Shown: piece by piece, positions 11,971-23,595 of the stretch
Layout: each line of letters begins with the position of its first letter
How positions within the stretch are numbered: the first letter of the stretch is position 1
NCBI GenBank assembly: GCA_020726505.1
Contig: JAHLEZ010000001.1
Span: 1,612,001-1,676,000 of the forward strand
DNA length: 64,000 nucleotides
From: Leptodontidium sp. MPI-SDFR-AT-0119
Lineage: Eukaryota > Ascomycota > Leotiomycetes > Helotiales > Leptodontidiaceae
Reading direction: 5' to 3'
The notes under the pieces: generated by a model
Database searches by the model: none
Told to the model about the DNA's origin: nothing
The model's input: the letters and a program-made list of their open reading frames with translations, nothing else
Position numbers and translations under genes: made by a program

Positions 11971-13317
11971 GGGTTTGAGGGACGACAACTAGACTTTGTA
12001 TTATACAACACACTTCTCACTGGAGAACCATTTAGGATCCATGTGCATTGAATGCACTGATATAATAGGAGCTCTGGGAGCTCGACAAGAGACAACATGT
12101 ATGCATTGGCGGGACAGTCACGCATTTTGGGAGTTGCTTTTTTCACGGCGTGGGATACAACAGGACATTATGAGAAATGACCAAATCACCGAGGAGTTTA
12201 TTTCACTGGGAGCGAATCTTTGCATATAGGACGAAAAGGGGGGAAAACTTTACATCAGAGCGCGGAGTTATGGGGCTGGTTTTCATGACTTCTTGGCTTG
12301 GGATTTTATTTTCCTTCTTCTTACTTCCTTGCATATCGGGCTGGCTAGCGTGGCGCGTTGTACTTGTAGTCATTTGTATTGAGTAGTTAAAGTAGTAGGT
12401 AGAAGGTAGGGTCGGTCACTCTACCAAAACTGGCATCTTGCAAGTTATCTAGAATAGTTAGCTGCAAGCTGAGCTGGGAAATGATAATGTATCTCACATC
12501 ACATATCACATCACATCACATTCACATTTTTTTCACAATTGCACATGCATATCCAATCAACACAAGCAAGCAAGAAAATACCTCAGGTTCTAGAACGGGC
12601 AGCCGTGTATTCCTGCAATTGTATTGCAAGAGTGTGGTTACGCAACGCTCACTTTGCATGCTTCTTCTTCCCTCGTGCCATTCACAATCTCGCGAGATGT
12701 GCCGTGGCGCTTCGTGCTACCATGAGATGGGACCTGTCTTCCGATGAGATGAGGTGAGGTGGCTGGCAACTCCCCGTTTCTTCCCCGGTTGTTGGAATTG
12801 TGTTTTCTTTTCTTCGGCCGTGGATCATGGTCTTGGACTAGGGAGGACAGGGGTTATCCAATGCCTGATTTTTAGGTTCGTGGCTGGCTTCGGAACTGGT
12901 GAACGGTGAGTTTACTTTTGATGGCTTGGCGAGGAGTGGCGAGGAGAAAAGCGAGAGACGTTTTCGCTGGCTGCTTCTTTTGTTTTTGTTGGGCCCGGTG
13001 GAGTGCGTTGTGCGTAGATAGGACAAAGGGTTTTGTAGTTTGTGGGTGGTGGTTTCTTCTGCTTCGTGCCTGGATCGTTGGGAGGACATCTCCTGCCGTC
13101 TGTACCTCTTGGACGTGGCTGAATTTGAGATTCGGAAAATGCTTTTGGCGTATAGCTAGGGCTAATAAAGCCCACTTTTCTTTCCCCTGGTAACTGAAAT
13201 CTCTTCAAGACCCTCGGAATCCAGGCAGTCTTTGTAAACTACCGTCCCAAACTGGAATGACTTATGCATTTCCTTGCCCAGAGCTTGATATCTTCTGAGT
13301 GACTTTGCATACCCGCC
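11971..13317. other. Intergenic, 3' flank region
   Basis: No gene is supported. It holds the downstream flanks of the converging transcription factor (+) and POP4 (-) genes. A CACAT-rich simple repeat lies near 12493-12527. Both strands carry frames around 12900-13200 without family signal. Confidence 0.5.
12493..12527. repeat. CACAT-type simple repeat
   Basis: Imperfect short tandem copies of TCACA/CACAT run for about 35 nt in the 3' flank of the transcription factor gene. Confidence 0.8.
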
Positions 13318-14037
13318 TCAGAGATCCGGTAGGTAGTGTGGTTTGAACTTCCTAGTGGCCCTGTCCGCTGCTCTGTACTCAAATTGATCACCGTGTAATT
13401 CAAATACCACATCCTTCGGCGGCTCCTTCTCCTCTCCCTCGGCCATTGCTTCATCCTTAGCCCCTTCGGCAGCTTCTACATCTTCCTTCTTTGGTCTCGG
13501 CACAGTAAATCTGAAGACCGTATGCTCCTTGGGCAAGATCTTCACCCTGTCTCCCTTCGTCACAACCTCAAAAACATACCTCGAATCCCTCACCACAATC
13601 CCTTTCACACCCACCCTAGAAACACATCTACTCCTCACAACCTCCAGCTCTGCTCCATGGAAATCCGCACTACACAACCTAGTCGCCATACTAGTCGTGA
13701 CCTGTCTCATCACCCCGTCCTCCCATAACAATTCCTGTATATAGCCCACCCACATCCTGTTTAGCGGTTCGTAAATTGCATATTTCTGCTGAGACTTCGG
13801 GATGTCGTAGAGACATAGCACACGCTTCTGACGTGCGGATAATGGCGCCGGTTTTTGCTTCTTCTTGCGCGATTCTTTGGCTTTGCGGACGAGGCGGCGT
13901 TGTTGCTGTGCGGTCGAGGGCTCGGTGGGTTTGAGATGGAGAGGACGAGTTTTTACTCTCTCGTTGAATATTCTGCCAGCCGTGTCGGGAGAGAAAGCGC
14001 GTGAGAGGAGAGACCGCCCTACATCTTGAGTCGACAT
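13318..14037 (-). CDS. POP4: RNase P/MRP protein subunit Pop4 (Rpp29)
   Basis: A single-exon reading of 239 aa. The N-terminal part, SLLSRAFSPDTAGRIFNERV, and the basic linker with RKAKESRKKKQKP resemble filamentous-fungal Pop4. The C-terminal Rpp29 barrel is clear: LNRMWVGYIQELL, then HGAELEVVRSRC, VGVKGIVVRDSRYVFEVV, LPKEHTVFRF, and the closing segment with HGDQFEYRAADRATRKFK. Pop4 binds the RNA of RNase P and MRP and works in 5' tRNA and pre-rRNA processing. The acidic insert near the C-terminus (AEGAKDEAMAEGEEKE) is low-complexity. The frame continues upstream of the chosen ATG (14037) for 19 codons to a possible splice acceptor near 14110, so a longer form with an upstream exon cannot be excluded. 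It diverges from the acyltransferase gene over about 340 bp. Confidence 0.92.
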   Translation of the reverse strand: MSTQDVGRSLLSRAFSPDTAGRIFNERVKTRPLHLKPTEPSTAQQQRRLVRKAKESRKKKQKPAPLSARQKRVLCLYDIPKSQQKYAIYEPLNRMWVGYIQELLWEDGVMRQVTTSMATRLCSADFHGAELEVVRSRCVSRVGVKGIVVRDSRYVFEVVTKGDRVKILPKEHTVFRFTVPRPKKEDVEAAEGAKDEAMAEGEEKEPPKDVVFELHGDQFEYRAADRATRKFKPHYLPDL

Positions 14038-14373
14038 CTCAAAGTAGTGAAGCCTTCGAGCTTCTTGTTTGCGGCTTTTCTGCTTGAGGTCCAAGATGCT
14101 GTGCGATTGCTGGTGAGTGGTTTAGAGGGGAGCTTTCACATGCTGTAAATAAGCTTCAAACGCCTCCGGAGCCAACCGATTCAAGCCTAGGCCTCCCCAG
14201 GTTTTTTAAGCTCCAGGTTCACTCCTCCCGCCGAGGCATCTTCATGCACTAATCAAAGCGCAGCGACAACATTCGATACTCGCACCACAGCCACGTACCA
14301 TGATCTTGTTACAATAATCAACAAGCTGAATCCCCAAGAATTTCAAGAGACTTGAGATAGGAAAGCAGACACA
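14038..14373. promoter_or_regulatory. Divergent promoter, POP4 / acyltransferase
   Basis: This 336-bp interval lies between two divergent start codons and must carry both core promoters. Part of it on the minus side might be a short POP4 leader exon. Confidence 0.45.
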
Positions 14374-17023
14374 ATGGCAGATTCACGGAACGGCTCTGGT
14401 CCGCGGACCTCGGCCCCGGATTTGGAGATCTTGGGAGATCAGGTTACGCTACATCCAAGTGGATATATCGAGCCTCCGGAGAAGCGAAAAGATGCGGATA
14501 GAGAGCGGAATCTGGTGGAGAATATGGCTAGGTTCAGGTCTAGTCCTTTGGAGTTTGTGCCGCTCATTCTGCTGTTGAGGATCTATGTACTAATTGTTGT
14601 TCAGATTCCTAAGAGAGGTCTCCCTTCATGTCTCCGGCTCAGGTTGGCGAGCATATGATAACTACATCGGTCAACCTATATTCTACAATGGATTCTCCGA
14701 ATCGATGACTCAAGCCGTACTCGCTACGCCAATTTTACAGCAACGAATTGCCGAGTTAGCAGAGAAGCGGGTTATAGTTGAGGAGAAAGAGGGGCTGTTG
14801 AATAAAGATGATCCGTTGTATGCGGGGAAGAGGACACAGAGGAAGCTCGTTATTGAGCAAAGTTTGCAAGAGTTGAGTGAGAAGTGGACGGGGGAGATGA
14901 TATGCAAGATGGAGAGCAAACCGTTCATTCGAGGCGCGTATTACATGTGCACGCAGCTTTTGACGAGGGCATATCACCAAGGTTTGTTTCGCCTCGTAAC
15001 TTGTTGACAGTCGTCTAATTGTGTAGGCATTCATGTCTCAAGTGAAGAAGTCATTCGATTGCGGACGGTGGCCGAGAAGGCCGAGAAGAACAAGCAGAGC
15101 ATTATCTTCTTGCCTTGTCATCGGTCTCATGTGGACTACGTTTCTCTCCAGTTGATTTGCTATCGCTTGGGACTAGGCTTGCCAACTGTGGTATCTGGCG
15201 ATAACCTGAACTTTCCTGTTGTAGGGAGCTTCTTGCAGCATGCTGGTATGTGCGTTCGGGACCAAGTCGAAACCGGCTGCTAACAATATACAGGAGCTAT
15301 GTGGATTCGACGTAGTTTTGGAGACGACATTCTCTATAGTACTCTTGTACAGTCGTACATTGATACCCTTCTCCAAGGCGGTTTCAATTTCGAATGTTTC
15401 ATCGAAGGAGGTCGATCGAGAGTTGGAAAGCTTTTGCCACCGAAGTTCGGCATCTTGAGTTTTATCTTGGACAGTATCCTATCTGGTCGAGTTGAGGACG
15501 CCATTATCTGTCCTGTCAGTACGCAGTATGATAAAGTCATCGAGACTGAAGGATATGTGACGGAACTGCTAGGTGTGCCCAAGAAGAAGGAGAACTTGGC
15601 AGACTTCTTATCGGCATCTTCGGTGCTGTCGCTGAAACTTGGACGGGTGGACGTCAGATTCCACGAACCCTGGAGTCTACGGCAATTCATCTCAGATCAA
15701 CAAGGCCGAACCACAGGTATCCCGAAAGGAATCGATATGAGAAGTACAATTGACCCTGCTACGAAGCAGAAAATGCTACGTACTATGGGCTACAAGGTCC
15801 TCTCTGATATTAATGCCGTGTCGGTTGTGATGCCAACAGCGCTGATTGGTACTGTTCTTCTGACTTTGAGAGGGAGAGGTGTAGGACAAGCCGAATTGAT
15901 CCGTAGAGTCGAATGGCTGAGTGATCGAGTTCGATCAAAAGGCGGACGAGTTGCTCATTTTGGCAACACTCCAACTTCGGCCGTTATTGCCCGAGGACTC
16001 GATGTCCTGGGCAAAGACCTTGTTGGCGTCGTCGAAGGCCTTCCAGAGCCAACATACTATGCAGTTGATCGCTTTCAATTGTCGTTCTACCGCAATATGA
16101 CAATTCATCTCTTCATCTCGGAAGCACTTGTCAGTGTTGCCATGTATATCCGTGTGAAGCGTGGTGGCGGGCCTGATAATCAGAAGATTACATACACGGA
16201 GCTTCGGGATCAAGTTCTGTTTTTGTCGCAGCTTTTTAGAGGAGAGTTTATCTACCCCACGGATGGACTTATTGTCAACTTGGACAATACTTTGAAAGGT
16301 CTTGAGAGCGACAAGGTTGTTGCTCTGGAACGGGATGCTGAGGGGAACATCACATCGGTTGGCTTGGCTGAGGAGGAACGGGTCGCTGGTCGTGAGAATT
16401 ACGATTTCTACTGTTTCCTGATCTGGCCATTCGTTGAAGCTTTCTGGCTCGGTGCTGTTTCTTTCATGGGTTTTACCCCTCCTCTGAATTACAAGGGAGA
16501 TGGATGGTTGGATGTCAAAGGGTGCCAGGAGAGCGCACAACTAGTAAGTTGTTGATCAGATTCTGGAAGTTAATCAACTGACCATTTCTAGCTTGGCAAA
16601 ACCCTCTATCACCAAGGAGACCTGTCATATTTCGAAGCAGTCAACAAAGAGACCCTCAAAAACGCCTGGGTTCGCCTTGAAGAGGAAGGTATAGTGATTG
16701 TCGCCAAAAGCCGAGACCCAAAGATACAACCTCGTTCCAAGCTCTCTCCAGACTGGACACCAGACCGCAACCCCGAGACTGGCCGTCTGATCGCTAAAGG
16801 TCGCTTATGGGATTTCATAGAGAAGATTGCTCAATCTAGAAGAGAGGGGAAAAATAGACGAGACGGAGCAACAGTGTCGACTAGAGTTTTAAGACATACG
16901 GAGACTATTGCGCAACGGCTTTTTGCGCAGGCAGCTGGAGAGGTGCTGAGTGAGGAGGATAAAAAGGAGTTGAGTAAGAAGCAGAAGAGAAGACAAGCTT
17001 TGCAAGCTAGGGCGCATTTGTGA
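14374..17023 (+). CDS. Glycerol-3-phosphate / dihydroxyacetone-phosphate acyltransferase (PlsB/GNPAT type)
   Basis: Five exons, 14374-14537, 14605-14981, 15027-15245, 15294-16543 and 16592-17023, give 813 aa. All four introns are GT-AG (67, 45, 48 and 48 nt) and phase-consistent. The acyltransferase core has block I CHRSHVDY (His 212 and Asp 217 form HX4D), block II VGSFLQHAGAMWIRRSFG, block III FIEGGRSR (residues 289-296) and block IV ICPVSTQYDKVIE. These are the catalytic and glycerophosphate-binding motifs of PlsB and GNPAT enzymes, which make lysophosphatidate or acyl-DHAP, the first step of glycerolipid synthesis. Spacing and the following YVTELLGVPKKKE resemble animal GNPAT and bacterial PlsB more than yeast Gat1/Gat2. 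Membrane association is likely. The choice between glycerol-3-phosphate and DHAP as acceptor cannot be made from sequence. Confidence 0.92.
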
Positions 17024-17471
17024 TTTGGATTTTGTATTGTTGTATTGATACCAGATATTTATATGAATCTATGAGACTTGAGGAGCAATCCTGTATTCGA
17101 GGCTAGCCAAATCCGTCTCCAATAAAGCGAGTTGCTTCACTACTTATGTACTTCACTTTAAAGATTAAAACTAAGGCTCACTTAAACCCGAGCTCGGCTT
17201 TTCTTAAAGTCAATGTTCTGAAATGATTTAGTGACTTTGAACAGGCTCTCATTTATAGATGTATCTAAGTAATAAAGAGAGCGAAGGCTACCTACCTACC
17301 CGAGTAGTCATCGCTTCACCGGAGACGAATTTGGATACCCTCGATTTGATGTATGTTATATTTTACGCAGAACCCCGTGGGGGTATGCATAGCCGACGCT
17401 GTCCATCAGCCAATTTATGTCTAAGCTAGCTCTTTCTTGCTTTACCTCGCCATCTTGCTCCCAGCTCGTCA
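17024..17471. other. Short convergent intergenic region
   Basis: This stretch holds the 3' flanks of the converging acyltransferase and HAD genes. No gene is seen. Confidence 0.5.
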
Positions 17472-18402
17472 TCAACTAACCACAATGCTATATCTTTGAT
17501 ACGGGAACTCCTCCAAAGTATCCAGCCGTTCAGCCCATCCATCTCCAACTTCCCCAACCAGATGCATATCCACATCACCAGCCTCTCCCGTCCTCCCAGC
17601 CAAAACCTGCTCCTCCTTATCCCGAAACTCACCGAACAACTCCGGATGTGGCACCCACACGACTCTCATCCCAGCCCTCCTCCCAGACTCAACACCCGGC
17701 ACAGAGTCCTCAAAGACCAAACACTCCTCGGGTAGAATCTCCTTCTCCCCCGTCCCCAGCGTTTCATTCACAACCTTCAAAGCTAGCAAATAGATATCAG
17801 GACTCGGCTTCCCCCTCCCCTTAGGAATCCTCTCATCATCACCCAAAATCCTCCGTTCGCTCTCGAAAACAGTAAACAGACTATCCTGTAAGTGCGCGGT
17901 CTTCAGCTCAAAAGCCCATTTATGCGAACTCGTCGCGAGTGCTGTATGAACTCTGTCTTTCCTGGTTGTCTTTGCGGAAGATAGATTAGAGAGGAGAGTC
18001 TCTACGCCTGCAAGTGGTTTGCAGGTTGGGAAGTGCTCGTATTGTAGTACGCGCACTTCGGACATGTATTGCTCGCGGGAGATGGGGAGTTGTGCCCATT
18101 CGTGAAGCACGTCTCCTGCTGCTTGGCCGGCTCGGCCTTGCATTTTGGCTTTTCTGGATGGTGTTTAGTAGACTGGATACAATGGGAGAAAGGGGAGTGT
18201 ACATTGACCACGGAATGTCGGGCCTGCCATATCTATTCAGGACTGCGTTGGTAGCTAAGGTGTATTTCTCCTCAGAATCGATCAAAAGTCCGTCCATGTC
18301 AAACAGACATGCTCGTACGGGAGGGAAACTGGATAGATTTCTTAGACAAATTTTCTTTGATGGAAGACAAGGATTTGCTTACTCTTTCTTCGGTGCCGTC
18401 AT
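17472..18402 (-). CDS. HAD-superfamily phosphatase (HDHD1/GS1-like)
   Basis: Three exons, complement(17472-18153, 18203-18328, 18383-18402), give 275 aa. The first exon is only 20 nt. HAD motif I is [11 protein letters not shown], with nucleophile Asp17 and acid Asp19. Motif II is [14 protein letters not shown], motif III lies in [10 protein letters not shown], and motif IV is [18 protein letters not shown]. The cap-domain segment [20 protein letters not shown] fits the beta-phosphoglucomutase/HDHD1 subgroup. Members remove phosphate from small metabolites such as pseudouridine 5'-phosphate or sugar phosphates; the actual substrate is unknown. Skipping either intron breaks the frame. It diverges from the TTC1-like gene with about 180 bp between start codons. 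Confidence 0.9.
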
Positions 18403-18583
18403 ATTTGCTATGTTTGGATGAACTTGAAGCATCCCCAAAGCTTCTGGGTCTCAGTGAGATGTGGGGGAGGGGTAAAGTCTACAGGGTCCCCTCTCTAGCG
18501 CTCAGGTACAAATCGGAAGCAATTCCGCCCCAAGGCAAAAGCTCCCGGGCTCTTTTTCAACACCATCTATTCGCAGCTTCACC

Positions 18584-19575
18584 ATGTCGACCAGAACAGA
18601 GCGATTCCAGCGCAAAGGCCGCGACAAGAACGACGAGAAAGTGGAGGAACCAGAAGAGATAATCAGGTTCTCTGCTGAGGAAGAAGCTGTATGTCTCCTC
18701 GCTTACAATCGAGGTCGTTTGCTGACAGGTGTTATACGAATAGGCTCTCGTCGAAGAATCCAACGCTGTAAAAAAAGAAGCCAACGATCTCTTTGCAAAA
18801 GCTTCGTTCCAGGATGCCATAGCTACGTATGACAAGGCCCTCGCCACTTGTCCGAACTATCTTGAATACGAAGTCGCGGTGTTGAAGAGCAATGTAGCGG
18901 CGTGTCATCTGAAGCTGGAGGATTGGAAAGAGGCGGTCAAAGCTGCATCTGCGGCGCTGGATGGATTGGATAGATTGCAAGGGCGAGGGAAAGAATCAGG
19001 TAGCAAGGAGGAGGAAGGGGCTGCGAAGGTCGAGGAAGAAGAGGCGGACGAGGAGATAGTTAGTGCTGGTGCGGCGAAGGCGGAGGATACTTCTGACAAA
19101 GGGAAGAGAGAGGCGGATATTGAGAGGATCAGGGGGAAGGCTTTGATGAGGAGGGCAAGAGCTAGGAGTGAACTTGGAGGGTGGTCGAGTTTACAAGGGG
19201 CGGAAGAGGGTAAGTTTGTTTTTTTGGTTCCTGGTTTTTCGACCTGGCTAATCAACATATTCTAGATTACAAAACGCTGGCTAAGATGTCGAATCTCTCA
19301 GCAGCGGATAGGGAGATTGTGCAGCGGCAGTTGATACAGCTTCCTCCGCGAACGAAAGCTGCTCAGGAAAAGGAGATGGGGGAGATGATGGGGAAGTTGA
19401 AGGAGGTAAGTATTCATCACTCATGCTTCGGACAGCCTACTAACTATTCTAGCTTGGTAATGGCATTTTGAAGCCTTTCGGTCTCTCAACGAATAACTTT
19501 CAGATGCAGAAAGATCCAACTACTGGTGGATACAGCATGAATTTCAACCAAGGGGGCTCATCTGCTAGTCAATAG
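18584..19575 (+). CDS. TPR protein, TTC1-like
   Basis: Four exons, 18584-18688, 18744-19209, 19266-19405 and 19453-19575, give 277 aa with phase-consistent introns of 55, 56 and 47 nt. Tetratricopeptide helices begin at [19 protein letters not shown] and continue through [20 protein letters not shown] third repeat starts at [19 protein letters not shown]. Between the second and third repeats sits an acidic, Lys/Glu/Ala-rich insert of about 50 residues. The C-terminal part, [20 protein letters not shown] followed by [16 protein letters not shown], is the conserved TTC1 ending (GN-LKPFG-STDNF). TTC1-type proteins act as chaperone adaptors that bind Hsp70/Hsp90. Cytosolic location is inferred from the absence of signals. 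Confidence 0.9.
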
Positions 19576-20725
19576 TTATCAAAGTCGCTCTTTGAGTACT
19601 TATCTGCAACCTATCACGAGCATCAATTACACCCTTTCCCGAGAATCTGTCCAATTTCGGGCGCCTGGAGCTCCGGATGCTCTACCTACCTACGGAGTAG
19701 ATACCCAGGCACCTAGGGATCTAGAGTGGGCCATTCTCAAGACCATACCACGTGATCGACGAACATCCTTTCAAGAGTCAGTTACCTACTCCTGTCCAAA
19801 TATCCTGGCTATCTTCTCCTCCTATCAACCACCAATATTATCCACATGTATCGATTCTCAACAGTGAGCTTCCCTCGCTACGGCTTCGGCCTCTGTTGTC
19901 AAAACGAGGGGCAGATATCAGGAACCCCGCCACAAGCGACAACCAATCCCTGCCCCTGAAAATGCCACGGTCCTGACAATCCTCTCCTGCTTAAGACATC
20001 AACAAAATACATCTATCACTTCCCGATTCATGTACTCTAGTTAGCCAAACTCTGTCTTACATCTCCCATACCTTCTACCAATCAACCCCATTCAAGTCGC
20101 ACACATAACCGCCTCAATTCGCGATAGACTAGTCGGTGACCTCCATGCCTGACTTCGCTGGCAGTACACGCACTACACGTGTAGGCAACCTGCAGCGGGT
20201 AATAACGGAGACCCAATTCTTGAAATGCCACTGCAAAATCCATTGGATGCTCTGGGTCAGAGGCTCTATTTGCTGCAAGCCAATTTGATCAAGGGTCCTT
20301 ACGGCATTCCTGTTTGGGACTTGTCATGTTGCCCCACTGCTGCAAACGGCGTGGGACATTATTTATGAGACTCAAACCCCCACTCCGTACCCCTCCCTCT
20401 ATATGAAGAACTTCACGATGTTGTACTTCATCTCTTCTCTTTTCTTTCTTAAACGAATTTCTTATTTGCCAGAAATGCGATTTTGAAAACCGTCAAATTC
20501 TCTGCGCAGAATTTTTCGGTTTTTCGCCCCCCCTGCAGAGGAACGAATCCACCATCACATGTTGTACAATACAAACATCCCACTCAATCCAGAATCTGAG
20601 ATCCACCTCCTCAATACAGTGCAAGCAGAACGAAAGACCGCTCCAGAACAGCTCACAAAATCACACAAAAAATACCCATAATATCAACAGCAGTCCCAAA
20701 GCTCTGTTTCAACACGACCGTCAAA
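19576..20725. other. Intergenic region
   Basis: No gene is supported; frames at 19592-19976 overlap without splice logic or motif. The final 300 bases are C/A/T-rich and look like the promoter and leader of the small membrane protein. Confidence 0.45.
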
Positions 20726-21154
20726 ATGACAGTTCTAACCATCTCCCCGACATCCACAACCACAATAACGATCTCCCTCCTCTCTCCAGCCCTCACACAC
20801 TCCTTCTACCTCGCATCAACCTTCCACCGGCTCCTCAGCACAACAACCCTCTTCCTCTTCCTCCGGACCTACATGCTCTCCCTCTTACTCCTCCAAAACT
20901 CACTCTACGTCTCCCAAGTCCTGCTCCTCAAAGCAAACTACACCACTCTCCTCGTCGCCAAGAACAGCCTCGCCATAACGAAAGAGATGGGACGCACGGG
21001 GTGGAAAGCTAGCGAGAATCTGAGGAAGAAGCTGTGGTTTGAGTTTATGGTTTTCGTGCTTGGGGGTGGGGGAAATGGGTTGATCTTGTTAGTGTTTTGG
21101 CCCGGTTGGATTGTACTTTGGTGTGTTTATGGGGCGTGGGTGGCTTGCGGTTGA
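20726..21154 (+). CDS. Small hydrophobic membrane protein, unknown function
   Basis: A single open frame of 142 codons that I do not recognise. The start ATG (CAAAATGACA) has a favourable fungal context. After a Ser/Thr-rich N-terminus there is a hydrophobic stretch around LFLFLRTYMLSLLLLQNSLY. A more polar central part follows (NSLAITKEMGRTGWKASENL). The C-terminus holds one or two further hydrophobic segments (FEFMVFVLGGGGNGLILLVF and GWIVLWCVYGAWVACG). The pattern suggests two to four membrane spans. C-ending codons dominate the first half, which supports coding. It could continue into a downstream exon (for example near 21250), but no convincing junction was found. Confidence 0.6.
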   Translation: MTVLTISPTSTTTITISLLSPALTHSFYLASTFHRLLSTTTLFLFLRTYMLSLLLLQNSLYVSQVLLLKANYTTLLVAKNSLAITKEMGRTGWKASENLRKKLWFEFMVFVLGGGGNGLILLVFWPGWIVLWCVYGAWVACG

Positions 21155-22905
21155 ATGATGAAGTGGGGAATTTTGGAATGCAGAAATCATACGGGTATGT
21201 AGTTGAAGAAAGTGGTCCAGGGGGGGAGTATGTGCTAATGGATTTCTAGAATTCGATGGTCCTCGACCCGAATCGAATAATGAAGTAAGGCTTAAAACAA
21301 CGACGACAGAAGGAGATATTGCCCGACCTCACCTACCTCCAACTCACGCCCTTCTGGTGGTCGCCTTCCATTTGTTTGCATTTGGTTGGCTTTGTTCTTG
21401 GCTTGGATGGATGGATGTGTATGGCCGATTCTTAGGCCCTCGAACTATGAATTCGCCTATAGATATTTTATGTGTGGGACTGTGCAGGGCTCCCAGAACT
21501 GGATTTCCGTGGGATGAGATTGGAGTTTCGGAGAATGCTATAGATATCGAGGGTATATATTCGGACTTGGTAGAGGTGTTGGAGGGTCAAAGGAATGGTC
21601 GAATAGAAGGCTTGTGAGGCGGTCGATGTAGTTTTCGGAATATTCGCAGGATTCTAATTTAAGTATTCTGTCATTATCTTTTACCTCTTACTTATTGAGC
21701 AGGTGTTCATGACTTATGTCCAGCTCATCCCTATGTGTTTTGATTTTCGTCGCTGTACGTCGTTCGCGCTGACAGGCAACTTGCTTGCGGACTAAGAGTC
21801 TTCAGCCTCCCTGTCGAAGTTCTAGGCGGATATCGATGAAGGGAATTGGTAGTTCGATGTCATGTTTAAGATTGCTGTTGCTGAATCTTGAAAGCATCTC
21901 CCGATTCTTGATTTGAATGCCTGCAGGTAAAGGATCTGCACTAGCAGGGATGTAGATGAAGCGAGAGAAGTGGAAGAAAAGAGGCTGCAACAGAGGAAGC
22001 GAATGTCAATAAATGATCTTAGACTCTTTTTAATGTAGTCGTAAATTACCCCTCAACTTGGCCTTGACAAACGACGTTTGGACGTAGAGGCTCTATTTAA
22101 TAACCCAATATCCCACTGGTCTTCTTTTGGACTAATTCACTTACAGCTCAACATAAGGATCCCTCTTGTTTCACAGCTGTCACGCCCGGACCCCTCAACC
22201 ATTTCTAAATCTCGAGTCTCATCTTCCAGCCCGCCTACTTCCATAACAGCACAACACAACACAACGCACAGACAAATAACAACCGCCTCGGGTGAGGATT
22301 ATTAGCATGCTATCTCCGTCTCGATTGCAATCGAGTTTCCGAGTCCCGTGAGTTCCGCAAAAAAAAAAAAAGGTGAGAGACAAGTAGGATGCGAAGCTAA
22401 TTTCCACGGCAAACAAAACCAAACGCAGGACTCGGGAGATGTACTCCGGAGGAGGCTGAGGCTGAGATCTAGGAGCAAGCAGATGCCGCTGCTGATTCAA
22501 ACTCGAGAAATTGATATGTGACCGACCAGTAGAGAGCACAGCGCAAGCTAAGCGGCCCTTAGATGGGATTCTCTTGACAATCATTGAAATGGGCTTTTTA
22601 CACCAGCACTCTTGAACGATATGTGATTTTAATTGTCCTGGCCAGTTAAGCTTCTGGGACATTCCCATGGCAGCTGCAAGACATAGCCGTCCCTTGCGTT
22701 AGTGGGTTGCGGGGTTACCTAAGTGGGGGACACTGCTATGGCCTAGAACACATGTGCTCATGGATTCCTCGATTTGATCCCGTCACTCTCATAGCATGGA
22801 CCACTCTCCTTTGATTGCTCCTTTCTCTGACTGAAAACTCAATCTCCTTCCGCCGTCTAGAACTTCATAATACTAAGAAATTAATCTTCCTACCACTCTT
22901 TTAAC
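21155..22905. other. Intergenic region
   Basis: No convincing gene. An 86-codon plus frame at 21357-21617 and a 149-codon minus frame at 22219-22668 are open but lack motifs. The latter runs through a 13-A tract (22359-22371 on the plus strand), read as Phe. The last 150 bases are the hemerythrin-gene promoter. Confidence 0.45.
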
Positions 22906-23595
22906 ATGCTCATTTCCCAAGTTATCAGTCAAGACCATCGCTATCTCGACGAATGCTACGACAAGCTCAAAGCAGCTTCTACCCTCGAAGATAAGATCAA
23001 ATGGAGGAACATTCTTGTCTGGAACCTCGCTCGCCATGCCATCAGTGAAGAATTAACAGTCTACCCTGCGATGGAAGAACATCTCGGCGAGAAAGGGAAA
23101 GAGCTAGCCAGGATTGACTTCCAACACCATCAAGCCGTAAATACACTCCCTCATTCGTTCCTTCCTTACACTACTACACTACAGGATACACTACATTACG
23201 AGCGAGCCAAAATTCTGACAGCATGAACACAGATTAAAGACGGTCTCTCTCAACTCCACTTCCTCTCCCCATCCGACCCCCAATTTCCCTCGCTCCTCGA
23301 ACAACTAATGGACAATCTCCACCGGCACATCGAGCACGAGAAAGAAACAGATATGCCACTCCTCGAGAGTGCGATCTCTAAAGTCGAGTCCGAGAGGATA
23401 GCGTTGGGTTTCATGCGTACGAAGAAACTCGTGCCTACGAAATCGCAACCTGGTGCGCCATCGAGGAGTTCGTTGACGGAGGGACTGGCTGGGTTGCTGG
23501 TTGCGCCGATTGGTAAGTTGAGGGATTTGGTGGAGGGGTTTCCGGAGAAAGAGGCGACGGGGAGTAAGGTGGTGGATTGGAGTGGGATGGTGTAG
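22906..23595 (+). CDS. Hemerythrin HHE-domain protein
   Basis: Two exons, 22906-23136 and 23233-23595, with a 96-nt phase-0 intron, encode 197 aa. The four-helix HHE signature is present: QDHRYLDE in helix 1, LARHAISEELTVYPAMEEH in helix 2, DFQHHQAV at the exon end, and NLHRHIEHEKETDMPLLE in the last helix. Together these give the His and Glu ligands for a di-iron site. Such proteins bind oxygen or nitric oxide or take part in iron sensing and stress responses; the specific role here is unknown. No signal peptide is seen, so it is likely cytosolic. The C-terminal extension (EGLAGLLVAPIGKLRDLVEG) is less conserved. Confidence 0.9.

Noticed and set aside
22219..22668. 149-codon minus frame
   Set aside because: It passes through a homopolymer tract read as Phe, then through low-complexity sequence; no motif, no splice partner.
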